Below the pieces are notes generated by a model. It was not told the DNA's origin and made no database searches. It saw only the letters and a program-made list of their open reading frames with translations. Source: Cryobacterium mannosilyticum (GTDB taxonomy: Bacteria > Actinomycetota > Actinomycetes > Actinomycetales > Microbacteriaceae). From it: DNA of 64,000 bases. Positions 1 to 7,374 of this stretch are shown here, piece by piece (the stretch's first letter is position 1; each line of letters begins with the position of its first letter). The stretch spans positions 1 through 64,000 of the forward strand of contig NZ_SOFM01000009.1 of NCBI RefSeq assembly GCF_004402705.1, in the 5' to 3' direction. The translations under genes and the position numbers were made by a program.

Positions 1-355
1 CTATCGCCTGCGCATGCCGGTAACTGATCACCCCGTCATGCAGGGCCGCCCGGGTTGCGGGGAGGTCCTGGACCAGGGCCTTACTCTCCGCGAGCAGGGA
101 CTCCGCGCTGCGCTCCGGGATCCGCAGCGTCACGGCCAGCTCACTGGAGAGCTCCCGGTGCGCGATCTCCTCCCGGCTCCACAACGCTTGCGGTCCCCGC
201 GGGATCTCCGCCGCGTGCGCCTCGCTGAACCGGCGGGTCTGATCGATCAGCTCCGCCCGGAACGCGAAGCACTGCGCGATCACCCGGTCCGCGACCGCGA
301 CCGCGTCAAAGAGCAGTCCGAGCTGCTGCTGGGTGGTGCTCACCAGGGTGACCAT
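1..355 (-). CDS. DUF222/HNH endonuclease family protein, N-terminal part (runs off left edge)
   Basis: The minus-strand frame is open from an ATG at 355 to the window edge, giving about 118 residues starting MVTLVSTTQQQLGLLF. The segment REEIAHRELSSELAVTLRIP followed by ALHDGVISYRHAQAI matches the pattern of the DUF222 (13E12 repeat) domain. In actinobacteria this domain usually precedes a C-terminal HNH nuclease. These proteins are present in many copies in Microbacteriaceae and their role is not settled. The HNH part would lie outside the window. No clear Shine-Dalgarno is seen, so the start is tentative. Confidence 0.75.
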   Translation of the reverse strand, partial: MVTLVSTTQQQLGLLFDAVAVADRVIAQCFAFRAELIDQTRRFSEAHAAEIPRGPQALWSREEIAHRELSSELAVTLRIPERSAESLLAESKALVQDLPATRAALHDGVISYRHAQAI

Positions 356-465
356 ACCCGCACACTACGACCAGCCACCGACATCCCCCGGCCCCCAACC
401 GACCCTCGCCCCAGGGTGTGGATAACCTGATCAAACCTATATTGTGGTGGGGAACCGCAACGCGT

Positions 466-1605
466 TCAGCGCGCGATGAGTCCCGTGCGCAGCTCGTCGG
501 CGAGTGCGCGAACAACCGCCGGCAGGCTCCCGTCGGCGGCGTCCGCCACCCGCAATTGGCGCTGGTAGCTGGCCCCGGCGTCGAGGATCAGGTTCAGCTG
601 GAGCAGTTCCGCCAGGCAGCCGAGGCGCTCGGCCACGGGGGAGAGCACTTCGATCAGGCGCCGCACGTCGTCGACGACGTGGCATTCGGCCCCGGCGGCG
701 TCGAGGATGATCTCCGCGTCGAGCCCGTACCGCGAGGCGCGCCACTTGTTCTCGCGCACGAACCAGGGCTGCAGTTGCGGCACGGTCTCGCCCGCGTCCA
801 GCCGCGTCGACATCCACTCGACCAGGCACTGGATGAACGCGGCGATCGCCGCCAGTTCCTCGGCCGTCGACACCCCGTCGCAGGCGCGGATCTCGATCGT
901 GCCCCAACGTGGCGACGGGCGGATGTCCCAGCGCACCTCGGTGACATCGTCGACGATCCCGGTGACGGTCATGTCCTCGACGTAGCGTTCCCACGCGGCC
1001 CAGTCGTCCAGGATCCACGGCAGGCCCGCCGTCGGGAGCTGCTGGAACATCTGGGCGCGATTCGAGGCGTAACCGGTGTTCACGCCCGCCCAGAACGGGC
1101 TCGACGCGGACAGCGCCTGCAGGTGCGGCAGATAGGTGAGCAGCCCGTTCAGGAGGGGGATCACCTTGGCGCGGTCCTCGATGCCCACGTGCACGTGGAT
1201 GCCCCAGATCATCATGTTGCGCCCCCACCACTGGGTGCGGTCGATCAGGCGGTGGTACCTGGCCTTGTCCGTGACCTCCTGGTCGAACCACTGGCCGAAC
1301 GGATGCGACCCGCTGCAGATTAGATCGACGCCCCGCGGATCGGTGATCGCCCGCACCTCGTCGACCTGGCCGACAACATCCGCGACCGCCCCGGCCACCG
1401 TGTGATGGACCCCCGAAACCAGCTCGACCGTGTTGAGCAGCAGTTCGCCGGTGATCTTCGGATGCGGCGAGCCGCCTGGCCCGCAGAGCCCCGCCAGCAC
1501 CTCGTCGGCGATGCACACGAGGTCGCCGGTCTGGCGGTCGACCAGGGCGAGTTCCCACTCAATGCCGATGGTCGACCGCTCAGAGCGGGCGAATTCGATT
1601 CCCAT
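466..1605 (-). CDS. Carboxylate-amine ligase / glutamate-cysteine ligase, GCS2 (YbdK) family
   Basis: The 379-residue protein opens with a typical GCS2 start (IGIEWEL at about 13-19). It later has the ATP-grasp-like landmarks GIHVHVG and ASSPFWAG, and a RWDIRPSPRWGTIEIR stretch that is diagnostic for the YbdK/EgtA-type glutamate-cysteine ligase family. The family joins glutamate and cysteine with ATP in the cytosol. In actinobacteria members serve gamma-glutamylcysteine or ergothioneine-type thiol chemistry or have unknown substrates, so the exact substrate is inferred only as far as the family. The ATG at 1605 is chosen over upstream starts because conserved sequence begins there and GAAAGG precedes it. 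It is transcribed alone toward the DUF222 gene. Confidence 0.85.
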   Translation of the reverse strand: MGIEFARSERSTIGIEWELALVDRQTGDLVCIADEVLAGLCGPGGSPHPKITGELLLNTVELVSGVHHTVAGAVADVVGQVDEVRAITDPRGVDLICSGSHPFGQWFDQEVTDKARYHRLIDRTQWWGRNMMIWGIHVHVGIEDRAKVIPLLNGLLTYLPHLQALSASSPFWAGVNTGYASNRAQMFQQLPTAGLPWILDDWAAWERYVEDMTVTGIVDDVTEVRWDIRPSPRWGTIEIRACDGVSTAEELAAIAAFIQCLVEWMSTRLDAGETVPQLQPWFVRENKWRASRYGLDAEIILDAAGAECHVVDDVRRLIEVLSPVAERLGCLAELLQLNLILDAGASYQRQLRVADAADGSLPAVVRALADELRTGLIAR

Positions 1606-1700
1606 GGGTGGCCTTTCGAGGATCGCCTCACCCGAGTGGGTGTTGTCCGCCACAATCCTGACACCGATCGGGCCGCACTGCGTGTCAGGGTGAGTTCTCC

Positions 1701-1720
1701 GACCCGACCCGACCCGACCC
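1701..1720. repeat. Perfect GACCC x4 microsatellite
   Basis: Four tandem copies of the 5-mer GACCC lie about 100 bases upstream of the GCS2 ligase start. The copy number is small. The position, in the 5' region of that gene, would allow slippage to change promoter spacing, but no promoter is visible that makes this likely. Confidence 0.6.
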
Positions 1721-1808
1721 GTGACTCGTCGACTATCGAAGCGATCTTCGCCGCAGGTCCGCGGAAATGCGGGCACTCGTGCTCAGCGTGCGCAAGCTGC
1801 GGCCGCGG

Positions 1809-2252
1809 TCAACCACGGCATGCCGGAGCGTACGGCCGAGCACCCAAAAGCTTCCCCCACTCCTCCTCGGTCAGTGCTCGTCCGGCAACCTGGCACGCGC
1901 GCTCGGTCCACGCCGCCGGGTCGGCGACGATCACCTGCGTCATCCCGTAGGAGTGTTCGAGCCCGACGGTGCGCTCATCGAGCTCCACGGACGCAGTCTG
2001 CCGAGCGAACATGCAGGTGCGGAAACCCGCCGACCAGTCGCCGAGGTCCCACGTGATGATCGCGCCGTCCGCGTCGGCGGTCGCGATCCGACGGCCATCC
2101 GGACTGACCGCCAGAATCCCGTTTCCGGGGATCCGAGGCAGCTCATCGCCGGATGCCGTGTCGATCACGATGGTCGGGCCGAACCCGCTGGCGTAGAGTC
2201 GCGAGCCGTCCGGCGAGAACTTCACCGCACCGAACTCCGCGCCGGGCTGCAC
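1809..2252 (-). pseudogene. C-terminal remnant of a WD40-repeat (nSTAND-like) protein
   Basis: The frame encodes WD40-like blades (VKFSPDGSRLYASG, LAVSPDGRRIATADADG, ITWDLGDW). They are followed by a tail of the form AWTERACQVAGRALTEEEW...PYAPAC, which is the usual C-terminus of large actinobacterial WD40/NTPase proteins. Those proteins normally have hundreds of residues upstream. Here an in-frame stop at 2271-2273 cuts the frame off, and no N-terminal NTPase part is seen before the toxin-antitoxin pair. I read it as a decayed end of a larger gene. Expression from the GTG at 2252 cannot be excluded. Confidence 0.7.
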
Positions 2253-2373
2253 AGCCGGTGAAAGCGAGACTCAATTTCTTCTGCGGCGCCCGTGAGAGGT
2301 CGTCAACCCACAGGGCACGAGTATTGCCGTCCCGGCGTTCATCAATGGCCTCCTGCTGGTGGCCGGCGGATCC

Positions 2374-2634
2374 CTAGTTTCCGTAGTGGTACCGGCACCC
2401 CGCGATGCGAACCTCGTCGCCGTCAACCTTGTAGATGAGGCGGTGCTCATCCGTGATGCGACGCGACCAGTAGCCGTGGAAGCCGTGCTTCAGCGGCTCG
2501 GGCTTTCCAATGCCCTCGTTTCCGTTTCGTGCCACATCACGGAGAAGCTTATTGATCCGCTTGAGGACTTTGCGGTCCTGGGCCTGCCACCATTCGTAGT
2601 CCATCCAGGCATCCTCATCCCAGACGAATTTCAC
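2374..2634 (-). CDS. yoeB: Toxin of YoeB/Txe family (ribosome-dependent mRNA interferase)
   Basis: The 86-residue protein has the YoeB signature: an N-terminal W-E-D-YxxW block (FVWDEDAWMDYEWWQ), INKLLRDV, then GKPEPLKHGFHGYWSRRITDEHRLIYKV and the C-terminal C-R-Y-H-Y ending with the family's catalytic histidine. YoeB toxins bind the ribosome and cleave mRNA in the A site. The antitoxin neutralises them by direct binding. Its GTG start overlaps the antitoxin stop in a GTGA junction, which indicates translational coupling and a bicistronic mRNA. Length is normal and all key residues appear present, so it should be active. Confidence 0.92.
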   Translation of the reverse strand: MKFVWDEDAWMDYEWWQAQDRKVLKRINKLLRDVARNGNEGIGKPEPLKHGFHGYWSRRITDEHRLIYKVDGDEVRIAGCRYHYGN

Positions 2635-2882
2635 TCCGTCAGGTCATTCACGGTGCCGAGCCCGGACTCGAGCCGTTCGATTGATCTGAGAAGGCGCCGC
2701 GCATTGGCCGGATTGCGGAGCAGATAGGCGGTTTCCTTGAGCGACTCGTACTCATCGAGCGAGACGATCACGACGGGCTCGTGCCCGGCGCGGGTGACGA
2801 TGACTTCCTCGCGGTCATTGACGACCGCCGACAGGGTTTCGGCGTAGTGTGCGCGTGATTCTGAGTAGGTCATGGTTCTCAT
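2631..2882 (-). CDS. yefM: Antitoxin of Phd/YefM family
   Basis: The 83-residue protein begins MRTMTYSESRAHYAETLSAV and carries VNDREEVIVTRAGHEPVVIVSLDEYESL, the standard Phd/YefM DNA-binding N-domain. A helical C-terminal arm expected to wrap the toxin follows. The start at 2882 is preceded by GGAGG at proper spacing, which decides it against the longer upstream frame. YefM proteins repress their own promoter and the YefM-YoeB complex binds more tightly. A matching operator is visible just upstream. The pair sits in an accessory pocket next to a WD40 remnant. Confidence 0.93.
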   Translation of the reverse strand: MRTMTYSESRAHYAETLSAVVNDREEVIVTRAGHEPVVIVSLDEYESLKETAYLLRNPANARRLLRSIERLESGLGTVNDLTE

Positions 2883-2891
2883 CGGAAGCCT

Positions 2892-2933
2892 CCTTGTACG
2901 GATTATTGTACGCGAGGGGAGCGAGGAGGGCAA
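2892..2933 (-). promoter_or_regulatory. Promoter/operator of yefM-yoeB
   Basis: On the minus strand a -35 TTGCCC (2933-2928), a 17-base spacer and a -10 TACAAT (2910-2905) precede the GGAGG and ATG of yefM. Overlapping the -10 are two GTACAA half sites 8 bases apart. These resemble the TGTACA core described for YefM operators, so autorepression is likely. Confidence 0.65.
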
Positions 2934-3154
2934 GAGTGACTCGCCGCCTGCACGGTGCGCCGCCTGACACTGCTCACACGGGCGACCGTCGATTATCCGA
3001 AACGGGGCATCGTCTGGCAGAATGATTAGTCGAGTTCTCTTGCGTTCGACCCTCTACTCAGACGCAGGAAAAAACCACCTTATTGAGCTTGTGCCGAGTG
3101 TGCCCCCACGCTCACGGCCGTCAGTTCGCCAAAAATCAAATACACAGGAGAATT

Positions 3155-3580
3155 GTGGCTGTCAAAATTCGTTTGAAGCGCATGGGTAAGATCCGTGCAC
3201 CGTACTACCGCATCGTTGTCGCCGACTCGCGCACCAAGCGCGACGGCCGTGTCATCGAAGAGATCGGCATCTACCACCCCACGCAGGAGCCCTCCGTCAT
3301 CGAGGTCAAGTCCGAGCGCGCGCAGTACTGGCTCGGCGTCGGCGCACAGCCGACCGAGCAGGTTGCCGCTCTCCTCAAGCTGACCGGCGACTGGGGCATC
3401 TTCAAGGGTGACAAGAACGCCGTCAGCACCGTGAGGGTCAAGGAAGCCAAGGTTGCTTTCGTCGCCGACGAGAAGAAGAAGCCCGTTCTCAAGCCGAAGG
3501 CCGACAAGCCCGTGGCGAAGGAAGAGGCCCCCAAGGAGGCCGTGGCTGACGCCGCTGCTCCCGAAGAGGACAAGGCGTAG
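3155..3580 (+). CDS. rpsP: 30S ribosomal protein S16
   Basis: The 141-residue product starts MAVKIRLKRMGKIRAPYYRIVVADSRTK... and has the full S16 core up to about residue 85. A Lys/Glu/Ala/Pro-rich tail of roughly 45 residues follows, as is common in actinobacteria. S16 is an early-binding 30S assembly protein. The GTG at 3155 with AGGAG seven bases upstream is chosen. It is the first gene of the rpsP-khpA-rimM-trmD set. The 220 bases upstream contain a possible -10 CAGAAT near 3018, but no strong -35. Confidence 0.97.
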   Translation: MAVKIRLKRMGKIRAPYYRIVVADSRTKRDGRVIEEIGIYHPTQEPSVIEVKSERAQYWLGVGAQPTEQVAALLKLTGDWGIFKGDKNAVSTVRVKEAKVAFVADEKKKPVLKPKADKPVAKEEAPKEAVADAAAPEEDKA

Positions 3581-3582
3581 TC

Positions 3583-3819
3583 TTGCTCGCTCCCGCGCTT
3601 GAGCACCTCGTCAAGGGGATCGTCGATCACCCGGATGACGTGCACGTTTCGACACAGAACTCCCCACGTGGCGAGGTCCTCGAGGTTCGCGTGAACCCTG
3701 AAGACCTCGGCCGCGTGATCGGTCGTTCCGGTCGTACCGCCAAGGCCTTGCGCACCCTCGTGGCCGCGCTGGCCGACGGCAGGCGCGTGCGGGTCGACGT
3801 CGTCGACACCGATTTCTGA
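3583..3819 (+). CDS. khpA: KH-domain RNA-binding protein KhpA
   Basis: The 78-residue single KH domain carries the GxxG loop (GRVIGRSGRTAKALRTLV). It starts with TTG two bases after the rpsP stop, so it is translationally coupled. KhpA proteins bind RNA, often with KhpB, and lie between rpsP and rimM in many Gram-positives. Length and position match the family. Confidence 0.93.
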   Translation: MLAPALEHLVKGIVDHPDDVHVSTQNSPRGEVLEVRVNPEDLGRVIGRSGRTAKALRTLVAALADGRRVRVDVVDTDF

Positions 3820-3844
3820 AGAAACTGTTAGCGAGTAGTTGGTA

Positions 3845-4510
3845 ATGAGTTTGGTGAACGACAGCACGCCGCCCCGAAGTCAACTCCGGGTGGGGCGTCT
3901 GACGAAGGCGCACGGTCTCAAAGGCGCCATCAAGCTCGAACTGTTCACGGATGACCCGGGACGTCGTTTCGTCCCGGGCGCCGTGTTCACCCTCCAGGTC
4001 CCCACGGGGTCACCTTGGCACGGCAAGACCCTCGAACTCGTCGAGCTGCGCTGGTACAACCAGCACGCCGTCGGGTTCTTCAAGGATGTGCCCGACCGCG
4101 AAGCGGCCGAGGCCCTCGCCAAGGCGATCCTCTGGATCGACCAGGACGACGAGGAACAGCCCGACGAGGAAGACGCCTGGTACGACCACCAGCTCGTCGG
4201 ACTCGCCGTCGTACGCGACGGCGAGAAGATCGGCACCATCACCCGGCTCGAGCACCTCCCGGCCCAGGACCTGCTCATCGTGAAGACCCCGGCCGGTGAG
4301 GTGATGATCCCCTTCGTGAAGGCGATCGTGCCCTCGGTGGACATCACGACCGGCATCGTCACCATCACCCCTCCACCCGGGCTGCTCGAAGAGCTGCCGG
4401 AGGAACCCGATGACGACCTGCCGGAGGATCCGGACACCGAGCCGGAACCAGACTCCGAACCCGAGACGCAGGCGTCTCCGGTGGAGACCCCCGACAGCGA
4501 AGGCGCATAG
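3845..4510 (+). CDS. rimM: Ribosome maturation factor RimM with acidic tail
   Basis: The product (221 residues from ATG 3845) has the RimM N-domain (LRVGRLTKAHGLKGAIKLELFTDDP) and the PRC-barrel (YDHQLVGLAVV...IGTITRLEHLPAQDLLIV). RimM binds S19 and helps 30S head maturation and 16S processing. After the PRC-barrel comes an unusual acidic, Pro/Glu/Asp-rich extension of about 50 residues (ELPEEPDDDLPEDPDTEPEP), probably disordered. Several nearby starts are possible (TTG 3839, GTG 3854). Confidence 0.94.
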   Translation: MSLVNDSTPPRSQLRVGRLTKAHGLKGAIKLELFTDDPGRRFVPGAVFTLQVPTGSPWHGKTLELVELRWYNQHAVGFFKDVPDREAAEALAKAILWIDQDDEEQPDEEDAWYDHQLVGLAVVRDGEKIGTITRLEHLPAQDLLIVKTPAGEVMIPFVKAIVPSVDITTGIVTITPPPGLLEELPEEPDDDLPEDPDTEPEPDSEPETQASPVETPDSEGA

Positions 4511-4603
4511 ACGCGACCCGAAACACCCGGGGAGTGGCGCGCCGCGCCCGTCCGACTTCCCAGCTCGTCATGACGCGGCACACCCTCCAAGGAGAACCGC
4601 AGC

Positions 4604-5443
4604 ATGTCGTACGTCAAACCGGATCAACTCATCGATGACATCATCCACTCCGGTGTCCTTAAATCGAACCTGACCATTAAGCAGATGTTCGTGCGCGGCA
4701 CCCTCGCCGGCGCCATTCTCGGCGCGGCGACCACCGTCGCGCTGACGGCCGCAGCCCAGACGGGGCTCCCGATCGTGGGCGCTGTGCTGTTCCCGGTCGG
4801 CTTCGCGATGATCCTCCTGCTCGGCCTGGAGCTCGTCACCGGCAGCTTCGCCCTTATCCCGCTCGCCATCATGGAGGGCCGCACAACCCTCCAGAAGGGG
4901 CTCACCAACTTCGCCGTCGTCATCTGCGCGCACCTCTTCGGCGCCGTGCTCTACGCGGCACTGTACGTCGCATCGATCACCTACCTCGGCACCGAGACGA
5001 GCGACCCGATGATCCAGGCGATCATCCACATGGCCGAGCACAAGGTGCTGCCCTACGAGGCGGTCGGTGCCGGCGGCATCCTGGTCGCCATCATCAAGGC
5101 GATGCTCTGCAACTGGATGGTCGCGATCGGCACGATCATGTTCTACACCTCGAAGTCCACGGCCGGGAAGATCCTCGCCATGTGGCTGCCGGTGACCACC
5201 TTCTTCAGCCTCGGACTCGAACACGCCATCGTGAACATGTTCGTCATCCCGGCCGGGATGATGCTCGGCGCGAACATCAGCTTCGGCGAATGGTGGGTCT
5301 GGAACCAGGGCCCGGTCCTGATCGGCAACCTCCTCGGCGCCGTGCTCTTCACCGCCCTGCCGATCTACTTCTCCCACCGCACCCGGGTGAACCGGGCCGC
5401 CGCACTCGAGGGTGCGAACGAGCCGGTGCTGATCCGCTCCTAG
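4604..5443 (+). CDS. Formate/nitrite transporter (FNT) family channel
   Basis: The 279-residue protein is hydrophobic with about six membrane segments. It has FNT landmarks such as FVRGTLAGAILGAATT, LGLELVTGSFALIPLA, CNWMVAIG and LGLEHAIVNMFVIP. FNT pentamers conduct formate, nitrite, hydrosulfide or small organic acids. The exact substrate cannot be told from sequence alone. It starts at ATG 4604 after GGAGAACCGC and lies between rimM and trmD in the same direction. That is an unusual place for a transporter, since rimM and trmD are normally adjacent. Confidence 0.93.
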   Translation: MSYVKPDQLIDDIIHSGVLKSNLTIKQMFVRGTLAGAILGAATTVALTAAAQTGLPIVGAVLFPVGFAMILLLGLELVTGSFALIPLAIMEGRTTLQKGLTNFAVVICAHLFGAVLYAALYVASITYLGTETSDPMIQAIIHMAEHKVLPYEAVGAGGILVAIIKAMLCNWMVAIGTIMFYTSKSTAGKILAMWLPVTTFFSLGLEHAIVNMFVIPAGMMLGANISFGEWWVWNQGPVLIGNLLGAVLFTALPIYFSHRTRVNRAAALEGANEPVLIRS

Positions 5444-5452
5444 ACTTCTCTG

Positions 5453-6190
5453 GTGCGCATCGACATCCTCACCATCTTTCCGGAGTTCTTCTCCGTCCTC
5501 GACGTCTCGCTCGTCGGCAAGGCACGCCAGTCGGGGCTGATCGACCTGCGCGTGCACAACCTGCGCGATCACACCCACGACCGGCACAACACCGTCGACG
5601 ACACTCCCTATGGCGGCGGCGCCGGCATGGTGATGAAGCCGGAGCCGTGGGGTGAAGCGCTCGATGAGATCATCGGCGAGGTGGCCGGCGGCGCAGCCGG
5701 GGATCAGGCCGGGACGGATGCCGGACCTGTCCTGATCTTCCCGTCCCCGGCCGGCGAACTGTTCACCCAGAAAATGGCCAGGTCCCTCGCGGAGGAACCG
5801 AACCTGGTCTTCGGCTGCGGCCGTTACGAGGGCATCGACCAGCGCGTCTTCGACCACTACGCCGCCACCGGCCGGGTGCGCCTGATCAGCCTCGGCGACT
5901 ACGTGCTCAACGGGGGAGAGGTCGCCGTGATGGCCATGATCGAGGCCATCGGGCGGCTGATCCCCGGCGTCGTCGGCAACCCGGAGAGCCTCGTCGAGGA
6001 ATCGCACGAGGACGGTCTGCTGGAATACCCGAGCTACACCAAGCCGTCCAGCTGGCGCGGGCACGACGTGCCGCCCGTGCTGCTCAGCGGAAACCACGGG
6101 GCCATCGCCGCCTGGCGCCGCGAGCAGCAGCTCGCGCGCACCAGGCAGGTGCGGCCCGACCTTCTGCCCCCAGCGAACTCCGAGGAGTAA
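5453..6190 (+). CDS. trmD: tRNA (guanine-N1)-methyltransferase
   Basis: The 245-residue SPOUT methyltransferase begins MRIDILTIFPEFFSVL and carries the trefoil-knot motifs TPYGGGAGMVMKPEP, LVFGCGRYEGIDQRV and ISLGDYVLNGGEVA. TrmD methylates G37 of tRNAs that read CNN codons, preventing frameshifts. The GTG start lies six bases after a TAGACT -10-like hexamer (5441-5446), consistent with an additional leaderless transcript starting here. A Gly/Ala-rich insertion (GEVAGGAAGDQAGTDAGP) lengthens the loop after the first motif. Confidence 0.97.
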   Translation: MRIDILTIFPEFFSVLDVSLVGKARQSGLIDLRVHNLRDHTHDRHNTVDDTPYGGGAGMVMKPEPWGEALDEIIGEVAGGAAGDQAGTDAGPVLIFPSPAGELFTQKMARSLAEEPNLVFGCGRYEGIDQRVFDHYAATGRVRLISLGDYVLNGGEVAVMAMIEAIGRLIPGVVGNPESLVEESHEDGLLEYPSYTKPSSWRGHDVPPVLLSGNHGAIAAWRREQQLARTRQVRPDLLPPANSEE

Positions 6191-6218
6191 GTCAGAATCA
6201 CGCGAGTAGTCTGATCTC

Positions 6219-6758
6219 GTGTTCGTACGCAGACTCTTCTACTACTGGCAGTTCATCGCCGTCGTCGTGCTGCCCGCCTGGCTGCTGGTCGGCGCGTCGG
6301 TCTTCGGTGTGAGCGGCTGGATGGTGCTCGGCAGCTTCTTCGGCGGCGTCCTCCTCGGCATCGGCCTGCTCATGGTCGCCCTGCTGATCTACGCCCGCAA
6401 GGACGTGCGCGCCGCCCGGGCGGTGTCCTGGGCGGATGTCGGCGTGCTCACCCTCTGGCACGCCCTGATCGTCGCCCTCGGCTTCACAGCCTCGTCCTCC
6501 GGGCTTCCCGTGCTCGTGGTGGTCGTCGGTCTGGCCGCGTTCTGGTTCGTCATCTGGGAGTTCTACAGCGCTGCCCGGGCGAGGATGCGCGAGATGCTCG
6601 TCGTGATCGAGGAGACCGCGCGGTTCGGCACGGTGCCGGCCGGCGGCGTCCAGGGTTCACCCCAGGGTTCCGCCCCGGGTGCACCCAAGCCGCCCCGCTT
6701 CGACAGCACCGCCGATCCCGCCGTGATCGTGATCCACGAGAAGTCCGCCGAGCAGTAA
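6219..6758 (+). CDS. Small integral membrane protein, function unknown
   Basis: The 179-residue protein starts MFVRRLFYYWQFIAVVVLPAW. It has about four hydrophobic segments (near residues 10-30, 35-57, 78-95 and 98-112), then a cytosolic-like tail rich in Gly/Pro. It looks like a conserved Microbacteriaceae membrane protein, but I cannot assign a function. The GTG start is six bases after TAGTCT (6207-6212), suggesting a leaderless mRNA. It sits between trmD and rplS. Confidence 0.75.
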   Translation: MFVRRLFYYWQFIAVVVLPAWLLVGASVFGVSGWMVLGSFFGGVLLGIGLLMVALLIYARKDVRAARAVSWADVGVLTLWHALIVALGFTASSSGLPVLVVVVGLAAFWFVIWEFYSAARARMREMLVVIEETARFGTVPAGGVQGSPQGSAPGAPKPPRFDSTADPAVIVIHEKSAEQ

Positions 6759-6771
6759 CGGGGGGTCTCTT

Positions 6772-6801
6772 TTGCGGCACCGACCGCTTTCATGACATAA
6801 T
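6772..6801 (+). promoter_or_regulatory. Likely rplS promoter
   Basis: A -35 TTGCGG (6772-6777) and -10 CATAAT (6796-6801) are separated by 18 bases. They lie about 150 bases upstream of rplS and immediately after the preceding stop. The roughly 145-base leader that follows contains no recognised gene. Confidence 0.5.
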
Positions 6802-6952
6802 CAGCGTTTGTGCCGTAGCAAGCCTCTGCCACAGGGGAGCTGCAACGTATCGGCATGAACATACTCAGTCGGTTGCCGACGCGGGTCGCTGACAGCGGGT
6901 CGCGCGGCACAAATCGTAGTCGTCCTGTGGCGGATACAGAGAGCGAAACACT

Positions 6953-7297
6953 ATGCATATTCTCGACCAGGTGGATGCACCATCACTCCGGAAGGACATC
7001 CCGGCCTTCCGCGCCGGCGATACCGTCAAGGTCCACGTCAACATCGTTGAGGGCGCCCGCTCTCGTGTCCAGGTCTTCCAGGGAGTCGTCATCGGCCGCT
7101 CCGGCGAAGGCGTGCGCGAGACGTTCTGCGTTCGCAAGGTCAGCTTCCAGGTCGGCGTCGAGCGTACCTTCCCGGTGCACTCCCCGGTGATCGACCACAT
7201 CGAGGTCATCACCCGCGGTGACGTGCGTCGCGCGAAGCTGTACTACCTGCGCAACCTGCGAGGCAAGAAGGCCAAGATCAAAGAGAAGCGCGACTAA
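6953..7297 (+). CDS. rplS: 50S ribosomal protein L19
   Basis: The 114-residue protein has the L19 core (FRAGDTVKVHVNIVEG, RVQVFQGVVIGRSGEGVRET, FQVGVERTFPVHSP, RGDVRRAKLYYLR). L19 sits at the 30S-50S interface. ATG at 6953 gives the normal length. It follows a long untranslated leader and is separated from lepB by a strong hairpin. Confidence 0.97.
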   Translation: MHILDQVDAPSLRKDIPAFRAGDTVKVHVNIVEGARSRVQVFQGVVIGRSGEGVRETFCVRKVSFQVGVERTFPVHSPVIDHIEVITRGDVRRAKLYYLRNLRGKKAKIKEKRD

Positions 7298-7329
7298 CAG
7301 TCGACTCCCAGCATCCGCTGGATTTCTCC

Positions 7330-7366
7330 CTGAGCTCCTCACCCTTACACTGGGTCAGGAGCTCAG
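7330..7366 (+). terminator. Strong hairpin between rplS and lepB
   Basis: CTGAGCTCCT (7330-7339) pairs perfectly with AGGAGCTCAG (7357-7366), and an inner ACCC/GGGT adds four pairs. No long U run follows, only GGTTTAAT. It may be a weak terminator, an mRNA stabiliser for rplS, or an attenuator of lepB, whose ATG is nine bases downstream. Confidence 0.6.
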
Positions 7367-7374
7367 GCGGTTTA

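Noticed and set aside
14..430. Plus-strand frame over the DUF222 gene
   Set aside because: The minus-strand frame encodes a recognisable DUF222 domain. The plus frame has only Arg/Pro-rich composition typical of antisense in GC-rich DNA.
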